This document shows positions 54,088 to 63,919 of a stretch of 64,000 nucleotides of DNA, piece after piece. Position numbers and translations under genes: made by a program. Origin of the DNA: Firmicutes bacterium UBA4845 (GTDB taxonomy: Bacteria; Bacillota; Clostridia; Tissierellales; Sedimentibacteraceae); assembly GCA_002399975.1 (NCBI GenBank), contig DHER01000101.1:102172-166171 (forward strand). The letters run 5' to 3'. The notes below the pieces were generated by a model. It was given only the letters and a program-made list of their open reading frames with translations. It had not been told where the DNA came from and ran no database searches. Within the stretch, counting starts at the first letter, position 1, and every line of letters starts with the position of its first letter.

Positions 54088-55281
54088 TTGAGAGTTGATG
54101 ATTTATTTAATATAAATCCGGAGCTAAAATATATAAGCGGTACCGGAGGAGGTAGCCGCAGTATAAAATATGTAGATGTTGTTGAAATTCCTGAAGGCAG
54201 CTATTGGACAAAAGAAGGAGATTTCATTATAACTACAGGATATTTTTTCAAAAATAATAATTCTTTGTTTTTGGACTTTATTTCTTCATTAATTGAAAAA
54301 AGAGCCGGCGGTCTAGGAATTAAGTTAGGAAAATATATAAATGTAATTACAGAAGAAATTATCGAACTGTCAGAAAAATATAATTTCCCTCTGATAAATG
54401 TCCCCATTTATTTGAGTTACCGTGAAATATCCAAACCAATTCTGAAATTCATCGCTAATGAAAATGACTACATCACGGAACAATTTAAATACTCAACTGT
54501 GGAAATGCTGTATATGAGTCTTATTTCCCAAGCCGATTTTCAGATATCGAGAATTATGGAAAATGCCAGGTATTTGTCAATAAATTATGATGCAAACAGA
54601 TGCTTATGTATTATAAGGTACAACTTAAAAATAGATGAAAAAATGTTTTTAAACACCTTTCATAAGTTAAAAAAGCAGTATGCTTCAAACAATATAATTT
54701 GTATTCATCAACCTGACCTAAAAAAAATAATATGTATATTTGAACTTGATCCTTTATATTTGTATCCCAAGAAAATAAACACTTTTTTCGAAGAATTTTA
54801 TCATCTGACTTGTACAGCAATATCTGAAAATATTCCGGTTTACATAGGAATCAGCGAATGTTTTAAAACTCTTGTTCAAATGAACAGCGCCTATAGAAAT
54901 GCCGATAGTGCCCTTAAAATAGGTTGTATAACCCGAAAACAATCTCATTTGTTTTATTACAGCGACTATATAGTGGATGATTTGCTTTATGATAATTTAG
55001 AGCATGATTCATTGAAATTGTTATATCAAAATTACGTTATTAAGCTAATACAATATGATAAGCAGAAAAACACCGACTTTTATCACACCTTGGCAGTCTT
55101 GGATAAATACGGATTCAATATGAATAAAACAGCAGAATCCCTTTTTATACACAGAAACACTTTATATAACCGTGTAGATAAAATAGGTGAAATCCTCCAA
55201 TGCGATTTGAAAGATCCACAAACAAGATTTATTATTTCTCTATCATTAAAATATGGCAATCTTATTGAACCGTCACAATAA
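54088..55281 (+). CDS. PucR family transcriptional regulator
   Basis: A regulator of 397 residues. The N-terminal PucR sensing domain has YVDVVEIPEGSYWTKEGDFI and ends near residue 125. The C-terminal helix-turn-helix of the PucR type is KYGFNMNKTAESLFIHRNTLYNRV (read as KYGFNMNKTAESL and IHRNTLYNRVDKIGEI). The start is TTG 54088 behind GGCGAGGTG. It lies just after the second yfcC and probably controls the M20-DUF917-AroM/YfcC genes. PucR was first known from purine catabolism; relatives respond to various nitrogen compounds. Confidence 0.92.
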   Translation: MRVDDLFNINPELKYISGTGGGSRSIKYVDVVEIPEGSYWTKEGDFIITTGYFFKNNNSLFLDFISSLIEKRAGGLGIKLGKYINVITEEIIELSEKYNFPLINVPIYLSYREISKPILKFIANENDYITEQFKYSTVEMLYMSLISQADFQISRIMENARYLSINYDANRCLCIIRYNLKIDEKMFLNTFHKLKKQYASNNIICIHQPDLKKIICIFELDPLYLYPKKINTFFEEFYHLTCTAISENIPVYIGISECFKTLVQMNSAYRNADSALKIGCITRKQSHLFYYSDYIVDDLLYDNLEHDSLKLLYQNYVIKLIQYDKQKNTDFYHTLAVLDKYGFNMNKTAESLFIHRNTLYNRVDKIGEILQCDLKDPQTRFIISLSLKYGNLIEPSQ

Positions 55282-55373
55282 GCGTATTTATTGGTTCCCA
55301 TATAATCGAATAGTGTTTTTCAGCCTTTGCTCGTACCCGACCTGTATTTAATATTATCCGATCAATATCATCC

Positions 55374-55847
55374 TTATTTTTTCTTTTCCCCCAGATTATT
55401 TGTGTCGATAGTCTTTCGGAATACGTAAAATCGGTCATATAAAAATTCGAGAACAAAATTTGACAGCATAATAATTACAGTAACAAGGTACTCGTTCCAA
55501 TATAAAATGTCTGCAAGATAATTTCCAAGGACTGTTGACACAGGAGTAAACACGCAGTAGAACCCCAGAGTTTTCAGCATGGCGGCAGATACATTATCTG
55601 CAGAGTGAAATGTATATCTGCGGTTCAAGGTAAAATTCCACAATACAGACATAACCAGTGCAGCTAAATAACATGACCAGTAACGCCAATTTGTAAGTTC
55701 ATTAAGCAGAGAAAAAACAGCCAGCTCTATTATCCCTGCAGAAGCAGAAAAGAGCGCAAATTTAATACCGCGAATCATTTCTTTTTTTACACTTTGATTT
55801 TTTTTACTATTATTAGTTTCATCTTCTTTTTTAGGTACAGTATTCAT
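55374..55847 (-). CDS. GtrA family membrane protein
   Basis: A small membrane protein of 157 residues with four hydrophobic helices (within about 28-145) and the motif SVLWNFTLNRRYTFHS characteristic of GtrA. Family members are thought to move polyprenyl-linked sugars or act in cell-surface polysaccharide modification. Charged ends are rich in Lys, Asn and Glu. ATG 55847 follows TGGAGGATATT; an upstream ATG at 55859 is within that site. It lies 98 bases after the aldehyde dehydrogenase gene, same strand. Confidence 0.9.
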   Translation of the reverse strand: MNTVPKKEDETNNSKKNQSVKKEMIRGIKFALFSASAGIIELAVFSLLNELTNWRYWSCYLAALVMSVLWNFTLNRRYTFHSADNVSAAMLKTLGFYCVFTPVSTVLGNYLADILYWNEYLVTVIIMLSNFVLEFLYDRFYVFRKTIDTNNLGEKKK

Positions 55848-55945
55848 AATATCCTCCATTGCCAGATAAATTTCATATCCATTTTATTTATTGTTTATGA
55901 ATTAAAATATTTCTGACTAATTTTAAGCAATATTCATTAATCTGT

Positions 55946-57310
55946 TTATTTTAAAAAGAAGCGCATGAGTTTATCTCTCTTTTTTGAATATGGCCTGTAG
56001 CGTATTGGAATATCGAGCCAGTTTGCCTTCTTTACAATACTTCTATAATGAGTAAAGGTGTCAAAACTCTTTTTTCCATGGTAGTTTCCCATGCCGGAAT
56101 TTCCCACACCTCCGAACCCCATGTGTGTGGTGGCAAGATGTATAATGGTATCATTAATACACCCTCCGCCAAAAGAACATTTATTGAGCACCTGTTTTTC
56201 AATATCCGAATCTTTGGTAAACAAGTACAATGCCAGCGGTTTTGGGTGTTTTACAATATAATCAATGCATTCTCCGATATCCTCATAGGTAATCATGGGA
56301 AGAATAGGACCGAATATTTCTTCCTGCATAATAGGTGAATCAAGTTTTACCTCATCCAATAATGTGGGCTCCACAAATTTGCGTTCCCTCTCTGTTTTAC
56401 CGCCTTCAACAATTTTACCGCTGTCCAGTAACCCGGTTATCCGTTCAAAATGTTTTTCATTTATTATTGTGTTCATGTCCTGCACTGTATCGCCAGGAAA
56501 AAATTTTGCCAAAGCCAGCTTATATAAAATTATAAATTCATCTTTTACATCTCTGTGAATAAACAAGTAATCCGGTGCCACGCAAGTCTGCCCTGCATTC
56601 AAGACCTTGCCAAATGCAATACGCTTTGCTGCAAGCCCCACATCTGCAGTTTTATCCACAATTACCGGACTCTTACCTCCAAGCTCCAGCGTTACCGGTG
56701 TTAGATTTTTTGCTGCACTTTCCATTACCAGGCGTCCTACAGTCGGGCTTCCGGTAAAAAATATGTAATCGTACTTTTCCTCCAGCAATGCAGTATTCTG
56801 CTCTCTTCCTCCTTCCACGACAGCTATGTATTCTTCGGGATAAATAGACCTCAGCACCTGAGCAATTGCATTGCTGGTGGCAGAAGCATATGCGGATGGC
56901 TTAACAACAGCTGTGCACCCTGCAGAAATAGCGCCAATAAGCGGTTCAAGGCACAATTGTATGGGATAATTCCAAGGAGCCATAATCAATGCAATCCCAT
57001 AGGGCTCAGGAGATATAAATGATTTGGACGGAAATTGAGCCATGGGTGTTTTGACTCTTTTATCCTGCATCCACCTGGACAAATGACGAATATGAAATCT
57101 CAGCTCTTCCAAAACTATCCCGGTCTCTGTCATATAAACCTCTGAAGGGTTTTTATTCATATCTTTTTTCATAGCCTCATTAAATAAATTTTCGTTGCTC
57201 TTAACAGCACTTTGCAATTTACGGAGCATTGATATTCTAAACTCCCGGCTTCTGGTATTGTCCTGCTGAAAATAATCCCTTTGTTTCTCAACTAAACTGT
57301 GAAAGTTCAT
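55946..57310 (-). CDS. aldehyde dehydrogenase, class 3-like
   Basis: An NAD(P)-dependent enzyme of 454 residues that oxidises aldehydes to acids. Readable are IMAPWNYPIQLCLEPL, FFTGSPTVGRLVMESAAKN, the general base in TLELGGKSPV and the catalytic cysteine in LNAGQTCVAPDYLF. A C-terminal basic hydrophobic stretch (KKRDKLMRFFLK) may aid membrane association, as in other class 3 members. ATG 57310 follows GTTGAGGAGACAAGAA. It overlaps the kinase remnant upstream by 23 bases. Confidence 0.95.
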   Translation of the reverse strand: MNFHSLVEKQRDYFQQDNTRSREFRISMLRKLQSAVKSNENLFNEAMKKDMNKNPSEVYMTETGIVLEELRFHIRHLSRWMQDKRVKTPMAQFPSKSFISPEPYGIALIMAPWNYPIQLCLEPLIGAISAGCTAVVKPSAYASATSNAIAQVLRSIYPEEYIAVVEGGREQNTALLEEKYDYIFFTGSPTVGRLVMESAAKNLTPVTLELGGKSPVIVDKTADVGLAAKRIAFGKVLNAGQTCVAPDYLFIHRDVKDEFIILYKLALAKFFPGDTVQDMNTIINEKHFERITGLLDSGKIVEGGKTERERKFVEPTLLDEVKLDSPIMQEEIFGPILPMITYEDIGECIDYIVKHPKPLALYLFTKDSDIEKQVLNKCSFGGGCINDTIIHLATTHMGFGGVGNSGMGNYHGKKSFDTFTHYRSIVKKANWLDIPIRYRPYSKKRDKLMRFFLK

Positions 57311-57914
57311 TTCTTGTCTCCTCAACGTTCAAATGTAAATTTTTAAAGCTTTTTTTATTGCACTTGTATAATCTCTTGAACACCTGATAATTTCTATTAT
57401 ACACATCCCTTACTCCTTTGTTTGGGATGAAAATATGCTCTGCAGAAACGTATCCTTTCACCGCCTCAAGTTTTGGAATAATTCCAAGTCCTACTCCCAT
57501 AACTGCAGCTGCCCCTACGGAACCCACATTCTGAGGGTTTGGGGTCACATCAATCCTATGTCCCGTTATATCAGCCAAAATCTGACCAGTAACAGGAGAA
57601 AGCGCACCTCCTCCCACAAATCGTATTGTGTCGGAAACTTTTATTTTTTTCTCCTGACATTCAAACATCCATCTCAAATGATAGCAGATACCTTCAACCA
57701 CAGCTCGTATAAGCTCCGTCTTTCCCGTATTCAGTGTAATATTGAAGAATATTCCTGAAACATTAGGGTCCTCAAAGGGACATCTGTTTCCATGAAGCCA
57801 AGGGGTGAAAATCACACCGCCTGCACCCGGTTCTATTTTACTTATAGTTTCCATTAAATAATCGTACAAATTTGTATATAATGCTTCCTTGCTTTCAGCC
57901 ACGTCCTTTTTCAT
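57288..57914 (-). pseudogene. FGGY-family sugar kinase, C-terminal fragment only
   Basis: A frame of 208 residues matching the second half of xylulokinase-like FGGY kinases: FTPWLHGNRCPFEDPN, the second FGGY signature around RFVGGGALSPVTGQILADITG, and NPQNVGSVGAAAVMG. Complete members have about 500 residues, so the N-terminal ATPase half is missing. A strong AGGAGGTATGCCT site just upstream leads to ATG 57918, which reads into a stop in another frame; the fragment itself can start at ATG 57914. An internal deletion joining the original start to the C-terminal half would explain this. It is not expected to be an active kinase. Confidence 0.82.
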
Positions 57915-58070
57915 TCATAGGCATACCTCCTAGTCCATATACTTTTAAGATTAATCTCAGGCATAATGTAACTTTTACCTGACAATAGTATTTAAAACTA
58001 CCTATATAATAGTATGCGTATAGTCCTTCAATTATCTTTGTAAATTGCCGATTAACCTACATTAAAGGTA

Positions 58071-58113
58071 TAAAAAACATTCCGGCAGCAATATCATGTT
58101 GATTGCCGGAATG
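58071..58113 (-). terminator. intrinsic terminator downstream of the S8 protease
   Basis: CATTCCGGCA / TGCCGGAATG perfect 10-bp stem, with a T tract on the minus strand. It is 200 bases past the protease stop codon and 31 bases past the open remnant at 58144. Confidence 0.88.
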
Positions 58114-58143
58114 CCTGTATATTTTACAACGTATATCTATACT

Positions 58144-58281
58144 TTATTTTACGTACAGCCTAACACCCGTATTGTCAGAGTACTGCAGTAATTTCGGTAA
58201 TTCATAGCGATACATTTTCTCCATCTTCGGTAACAAATGTATATTGTTAAGCCTAATGTATACAGGATTTTCCAAACTATG
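58144..58281 (-). pseudogene. possible C-terminal coding remnant between the protease and its terminator
   Basis: A 45-codon frame without its own start, bounded by TAG (58282-58284) and a TAA stop. It reads HSLENPVYIRLNNIH and ends QYSDNTGVRLYVK, with protein-like composition. It ends 31 bases before the terminator. It may be the decayed end of an older gene or an earlier form of the protease C-terminus. No family recognised. The remaining 57919-58070 holds nothing clear. Confidence 0.3.
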
Positions 58282-58312
58282 CTATTCTACCGTTTTTGCG
58301 TGTGCCTCCGAC

Positions 58313-61300
58313 TTACTGTTCAGGGTGTTCCCTATCAGATGTTTCGTCTCCCAAAATAACGTCACTTATGGGCATATCCTCCGTATATCCTGCTTCTGTA
58401 TCTCCTACTAATGTTATTTTTCCGTCTGCTATTTCTGTCAGCGTAGTTCCGTCTGCGCCTTCAAATATTACTTCTACCTGCAGATTGGAAGCTATAACAC
58501 CTTCATGTGCAGTATAAGTTGCACTGTAGAATCCCGGTTCAACCTCTGACATTTCATTTCCCGGTCTGTTTCTTTGAAGATCAAAGGGAAGCATTACCCT
58601 ATAGCAAGCTTTGCCGCCTTCAGGAGCACTAAAGCTTATTTCCAGAGACTCATCGGTCCTAAGCTCAACATCTTCATCCGGCTGGAGATTTGTAATTTCT
58701 TCAGGTTCCGGTTCAACAGGACCGTTATTTCCAATTATGGTAACATTTCCTTCTGCCGTCTCGGTTACTTCATAGCCATAATCGCTGATATATACTACCT
58801 CAACAAGTAAATCTTCAGCTTCTGTATTCTCAGGCGCTGTCCAGGTTCCTATGTATAAACCGTCATCCTCTGTCATAGGAATCCCCAGAGACTGACTGTC
58901 AAGACCGAATGGCATCAGCAGCCTGAAATATCCTTCTCCGCCTGAGGGTGCTTCAAAGCTGACTGTCAGCACATCTCCTGCCTCCAGCTCTACGTCCTCT
59001 TCAGGCTGAACATTGGTTATAGACGGTTCCTCAAGTTCTACAAACACAGTTCTCGAAACTTCCGCAACATTTCCTGCCTTGTCAGTAGCCTTAACAGTTA
59101 TTATGTTTTCTCCCTGATCCAGCATCAGCCTTTCATGAAATGCTCCGTCTTCATCAACTGTAGCTTCTTTATCATTGATCTCCAGTTTTTCAAGACTTAT
59201 GTCATCTAATACGATTCCTGTTACATGTACTACTTCTGTCTTAATTCTGGCATTATCCAGAGGTTCTTCCACTGTAAGCTCAGGCGATATTTTATCTTTA
59301 ATTACTACTATAGGTGTTGACGGCTCTGTCTCTATTCCGTTCAGCTCCGCCGTTACCATGATTGTATTTCTTTCTTCATGTATTTCCACCTCTGCAGTAA
59401 ATTCATTGTTTTCTGAATTTACAGTCACAGCTTTTTCATCATTTACATATACATTAACTTTTCCGTCTGATATCATTGTTCCTTCAATAGTTATTACATC
59501 CTGGTTTGTATAGGTTTCAGGATCAGGATTTGTTATTACAGGAACATCCATTGCATATTCCATTCTTGCCCTTATCATCAGTCCGCCTGTAACTTGTTCG
59601 GAGCTTATGAGCTTGAATTCTCCATCAATATTCATATATGATCTTTCCGGATATGGTGAACTTTCATCTATTCCTGTTCCCGGGCACTGTGTTCCAACCG
59701 CATCCTGAATTGTGGAAATATAGAAATCTCTGTCTGTGGAGAACCCAAAGTCTGACAGGTCTATATAGTTCCATTCTCCTCTGACTACATCCTGGAATAT
59801 AGGTTCTCCTACTTTGTATGGAGTTCCATCCTCATCTGTTCCGTAGACTGTAAAGCCTATTCTGTTTCCGCCTGGTGTCGGCCACGAATTATCCCAAAAA
59901 TAAATATTTGTTCCTTTTACCTTGGCGTACTGATCTGGTGTAAATCTTACTGCCAGCCCGTTCGGAACTGCATTTAACACCAATGCGTTTTCACCTGTTC
60001 CGTCATCATAGATTATGTCGTCCTCATAACCTACAAATCTCTTTAATCCTATCTCCACTTCTGTTGTTTCATTTCCTGCAACAGTTACCTGTGCTTCACC
60101 GGATTCAAATCCGTCTGCTGTTACCTTTAAAGTGTAATCTCCTTCATATACTTCATTGATTGTAAAGTTTCCGTTTTCATCTGCTGTAACAGGCGCTATC
60201 TTCGAATCTTCAGCCACTCTTATTACCGCATAAGCTGCAGGAGTTTGATAGTATCTGTCGAATACTCTTCCGGTAATGGTTCCCTGCGGTTTAGGGTCGA
60301 GTACGAAGTTTGCTTTTGCTGTCTGGTCTTCAGTTACTGTCACAGATTCTTCACCTGGATAGAATCCGTATGCTTCTGCTTTCAGCGTGTAACTGCCTTC
60401 AGGAATACGCATGAAGAATTTCCCTGTGACAGGGTCAGTCTTAACGCTTCTTCCTGTTTCTGTTACTGTTACAACAGCATCCGGTACCGGTATGCCTGTA
60501 AATATTGTTGACATAGCCTGTACTTCTGCATCTTCTATTGTTGGCAGGGCATTGCTCATAAACAGTTCTGATTGTCTTAAATTATACTGAGGTACTGAAA
60601 GTTCAACGTAATCTTCCATTTCTTCCTTAACAATATTTCCCTGCTGGGTTTCAAACTGACTGAAGGTCATAATACCTTTATCCATACCTGCTTCTGACCT
60701 TCTCTTAATCACAGATTTAATAAGAGGTTTGTCAGTTAATTCTTCACCTTCGATAGGCTCCGGTTCAACATAATCTATGCCCATAACATATACATCATCT
60801 ATGTACCAGCCTGTGTATATACCTGAATTATCTGAATGGAACAGGAATCTTATCTTTACTGTTTCACCATTATAGCCTGTCAGCGGTATTTCCTCATTAG
60901 CCCATTCCTGGACTCTCTTACCGTACTTTCCTCCTGCTACAGGTGTTATATTTGTCCAGTCTGCACCATCATCTTTAGAAATTAATACCTGGCCATAATC
61001 CCACAGTGTGCTTGTTCCTTCCATATCAACCCAGTGGTTAAACAGCAGTATGCCTTCTTTATCTTCCGGTATTACCATCGGCTGAGTTTCTATATAGGCA
61101 TTAGTTCCGTTCTCATAGTTTCCGGAAAGATTTGTTGCCCACAGTTTCTCACCTGAATATGCACCATTAGGTCCAGATGTTGGAACTCCCCACTGCCACG
61201 GATTTATAGTTCCGATGGTAACACCTGTTACAAATCCTCCGTCATCAGCCTCGAAATCTGTACCAAACAGAATCTGGCTTTCTACTGGAACAGCAAATAC

Positions 61301-63919
61301 TTCCTGTGAATAACCACTTGTGTTTCCTGAAAAGTCCTCTGCATTTATTACATAATAATAAGTTGTTCCCACAACGCCTTCAGTATCCAAGTAATTGCTG
61401 TTAGCAGTTTCACCTATTTGAACGTATCCTTCTCCTGATGTTTCAGAACGGTACACATTATAGTGATCCAGGTCTGCATCCGGCAAGGAATTCCAACTGA
61501 GCTTGATTCCATTTAATCCGGCTTCCGCCTTAACATTCTCAGGTATTGCTGGTGCTTCGTTATCTTTACCAATCAGCCTTACATTATCTATATACCAGCC
61601 GGCCGCCTGTGTATAAGAATTAGATGTAAATCTGAACGCTACGAATACAGGCTCTTGTGAGCCAATATATTCGTCAAGATTTACAAGGCCTTCTTTCCAT
61701 TCCTGCACAACTCCGTTAACTGCAGGCCTTGCTTCATTCCAGGTTTCACCATAATCATTTGAAACAAGTACATAGCCAAAATCATAGTCGGTCTGAATAT
61801 TATACCACTCGTAGAATCTCAAAGATGCTGTTTCCAGATTTTCATCTCTCAAATCTATAGGCGGTGCTATCATCCAGCTGTCTGCATTGTTAGGATAATT
61901 TGCATCCAGTGTAGTTGCTGCCACTTTTTCTCCTTCATAGGGCTCAGGTCCAATGTTTATCGGCACTCCCCAATCCCACGCTCCATCGAATATCCAGCCA
62001 TTTGTATTATCCTCAAATCCCTGGGTATATTCATCAGGAATTATTCCGAATACTATGTCTATGTTACAGTCAGGTGTTACTACCACGTCTCCTCCATAGT
62101 CTCTTGCCTTTATTTTATATACTATGCTGTCTCCCATTAACATATCGCTTGTTATGGTTCCTTTATACGTCCCGCTCTTATAGTCTCCTGATACCATGTC
62201 CATAGGTACTACCATCCAGTATGACTTGCCTTGTGGTTTTACAAGAAGCTCTGCTTCTGTTACTGACACGTCATCTGATATCTCTGCAGTTATTTCTATA
62301 TTTGAACCCTTGTAGGTTTCAAATATTGTCTGCTCATGGTTTATGGCTGCTTCTGATTCATCTTCTCCGGGTACAAGTACTCTTCCTGATATAAACCCTG
62401 TACCGGATGCTATTGATGATACTGCCTCAAATGCATCTACCATCCCATAGCCATATCCCATATTGGGTGCTGCGGGATATGTGGTATCGGTCAGTGGCCT
62501 TGCAGTGTTTTGTATTATCTCTTCTATTTCATCTACTGTCAGGGAAGCGTCGGCTGATACCAGCAGTGCTGCTGTTCCTGAAACAGCCGGTGCTGACATT
62601 GATGTTCCTGAATACCCTCCTTCATATCCTCCGCCGGGTACTGATGAACGTATACCTTGTCCGGGTGCTGATATGTTTGGTTTAATCAGATCTGCATCAT
62701 ATGGTGAAGGTCCCAGCTTTGAGAATGATGCTCTTGTATCATTCTTGTCTGTGGCGGCTACTGCAAAGGACTCCGGATAGTTTGCAGGGCACGATATTGA
62801 GCCGGGCCATGGCGCAGGTTCTCCCGCTCTTTGATTCCCTGCTGAAAATACAGGTAATATTTCTGCTGCTCTCCAGTTTCTTACTGCATCTCTGTACCAG
62901 TCATCTATTCCGTCTCCTCCGCCCCATGAATTGTTTACAACGTCAGGAGCTTTTAACGGGTCTCCTCCCGGTGCAAGCATCCACTGTGCTGCTGACAAAA
63001 GTATCGCATCAGTCGTAGTTCCTGCTGTGTTAAATACTCTGGCTGATATCCATTTTGCTCCTGGTGCCATTCCGACTTTGTTGGCTCCTTCCGGATCTTG
63101 TCCTACCATAGTACCCATTACATGGGTTCCGTGTGTGTCTGAATCTGCGGGAAGTGATGCATTATATACCGGATCATACCAGTTACCATCTGCACTGGTG
63201 TTTCCTGTTGCAGGATCATAGCCTCTCCATTTGTTCTTAAGTGCCGGATGTGTCCAATCTACTCCGGAATCAAGGCTTCCTACAACTGCTCCCGTTCCGT
63301 CATAACCAAGGTCCCATACTTCGTTGGCTCTTACTCTTTCCACATTCCATTCAAGTCCGTCTGCTGACGGCTTTATCTCACTGTCCGGTTTTATTTCATC
63401 TATCTGATGGGTTTTATTTTCATATATTTTCCCAACTTCAGACATGTAAGAAAGGTTTTCTACTACTTCTTTTGTGGCCTTTACATATATCATGTTGACT
63501 ATATCATACGATGTAAATTCTTCCACATTTCCGTTTGCCTGTTCCTGCTCCAGGTATTTCACTGCATTAGCCTGGTTTTTTTCTGCAGTGTCCTTCAGCG
63601 CTTCTGTTACTGCACTTCTTACCTGAAGTTTTGCCTGATATGGTGTCATTGCTGACGACACTGCGGATTTTGCGGCATTTGCCACTTCTTCCGTATTTGC
63701 CTGCTCTGTCATGTATACCAATACCTCTGCAACGGCTTCACTGTTTAAAGTTTTCGCCAGTTCAGGCTCTATCTTCTGTGAAGCCTCTTCGCGTAAATCT
63801 CCCTTTGCCGAGCTGAGATGTCCGGTGTCTGCATAGGCAAATGATGTAAAACTTCCCAGCACCATAACAAGGCTTATTAACAGGGATAACGCTCTTCTTG
63901 CTTTTCTGTTACTTATCAT
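58313..63919 (-). CDS. giant secreted subtilisin-like (S8) multidomain protease
   Basis: An exported protein of about 1,868 residues. A signal peptide (residues 1-30, ending FAYA-DTG) and a propeptide precede the catalytic domain: Asp about 217 in VGSLDSGVDW, His about 262 in DTHGTHVMG, Ser about 440 in GTSMSAPAVSG. Next come two jelly-roll (MAM/immune inhibitor A-like) domains (about 630-780 and 880-1045) around a fibronectin type III domain. Two carboxypeptidase regulatory-like domains follow (about 1135-1290), then Ig-like domains and two C-terminal copies of a 100-residue repeat starting ITNxQPxEDVEL (about 1633 and 1740). It resembles bacillopeptidase F in its first half. No LPXTG or SLH anchor is seen. 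ATG 63919 follows AAAAGGGGGTATTTGG. Confidence 0.95.
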   Translation of the reverse strand: MISNRKARRALSLLISLVMVLGSFTSFAYADTGHLSSAKGDLREEASQKIEPELAKTLNSEAVAEVLVYMTEQANTEEVANAAKSAVSSAMTPYQAKLQVRSAVTEALKDTAEKNQANAVKYLEQEQANGNVEEFTSYDIVNMIYVKATKEVVENLSYMSEVGKIYENKTHQIDEIKPDSEIKPSADGLEWNVERVRANEVWDLGYDGTGAVVGSLDSGVDWTHPALKNKWRGYDPATGNTSADGNWYDPVYNASLPADSDTHGTHVMGTMVGQDPEGANKVGMAPGAKWISARVFNTAGTTTDAILLSAAQWMLAPGGDPLKAPDVVNNSWGGGDGIDDWYRDAVRNWRAAEILPVFSAGNQRAGEPAPWPGSISCPANYPESFAVAATDKNDTRASFSKLGPSPYDADLIKPNISAPGQGIRSSVPGGGYEGGYSGTSMSAPAVSGTAALLVSADASLTVDEIEEIIQNTARPLTDTTYPAAPNMGYGYGMVDAFEAVSSIASGTGFISGRVLVPGEDESEAAINHEQTIFETYKGSNIEITAEISDDVSVTEAELLVKPQGKSYWMVVPMDMVSGDYKSGTYKGTITSDMLMGDSIVYKIKARDYGGDVVVTPDCNIDIVFGIIPDEYTQGFEDNTNGWIFDGAWDWGVPINIGPEPYEGEKVAATTLDANYPNNADSWMIAPPIDLRDENLETASLRFYEWYNIQTDYDFGYVLVSNDYGETWNEARPAVNGVVQEWKEGLVNLDEYIGSQEPVFVAFRFTSNSYTQAAGWYIDNVRLIGKDNEAPAIPENVKAEAGLNGIKLSWNSLPDADLDHYNVYRSETSGEGYVQIGETANSNYLDTEGVVGTTYYYVINAEDFSGNTSGYSQEVFAVPVESQILFGTDFEADDGGFVTGVTIGTINPWQWGVPTSGPNGAYSGEKLWATNLSGNYENGTNAYIETQPMVIPEDKEGILLFNHWVDMEGTSTLWDYGQVLISKDDGADWTNITPVAGGKYGKRVQEWANEEIPLTGYNGETVKIRFLFHSDNSGIYTGWYIDDVYVMGIDYVEPEPIEGEELTDKPLIKSVIKRRSEAGMDKGIMTFSQFETQQGNIVKEEMEDYVELSVPQYNLRQSELFMSNALPTIEDAEVQAMSTIFTGIPVPDAVVTVTETGRSVKTDPVTGKFFMRIPEGSYTLKAEAYGFYPGEESVTVTEDQTAKANFVLDPKPQGTITGRVFDRYYQTPAAYAVIRVAEDSKIAPVTADENGNFTINEVYEGDYTLKVTADGFESGEAQVTVAGNETTEVEIGLKRFVGYEDDIIYDDGTGENALVLNAVPNGLAVRFTPDQYAKVKGTNIYFWDNSWPTPGGNRIGFTVYGTDEDGTPYKVGEPIFQDVVRGEWNYIDLSDFGFSTDRDFYISTIQDAVGTQCPGTGIDESSPYPERSYMNIDGEFKLISSEQVTGGLMIRARMEYAMDVPVITNPDPETYTNQDVITIEGTMISDGKVNVYVNDEKAVTVNSENNEFTAEVEIHEERNTIMVTAELNGIETEPSTPIVVIKDKISPELTVEEPLDNARIKTEVVHVTGIVLDDISLEKLEINDKEATVDEDGAFHERLMLDQGENIITVKATDKAGNVAEVSRTVFVELEEPSITNVQPEEDVELEAGDVLTVSFEAPSGGEGYFRLLMPFGLDSQSLGIPMTEDDGLYIGTWTAPENTEAEDLLVEVVYISDYGYEVTETAEGNVTIIGNNGPVEPEPEEITNLQPDEDVELRTDESLEISFSAPEGGKACYRVMLPFDLQRNRPGNEMSEVEPGFYSATYTAHEGVIASNLQVEVIFEGADGTTLTEIADGKITLVGDTEAGYTEDMPISDVILGDETSDREHPEQ

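Noticed and set aside
58574..63816. Many open frames on the plus strand across the protease gene
   Set aside because: They lie antisense to a continuous 1,868-codon gene with complete domain motifs and lack ribosome sites.
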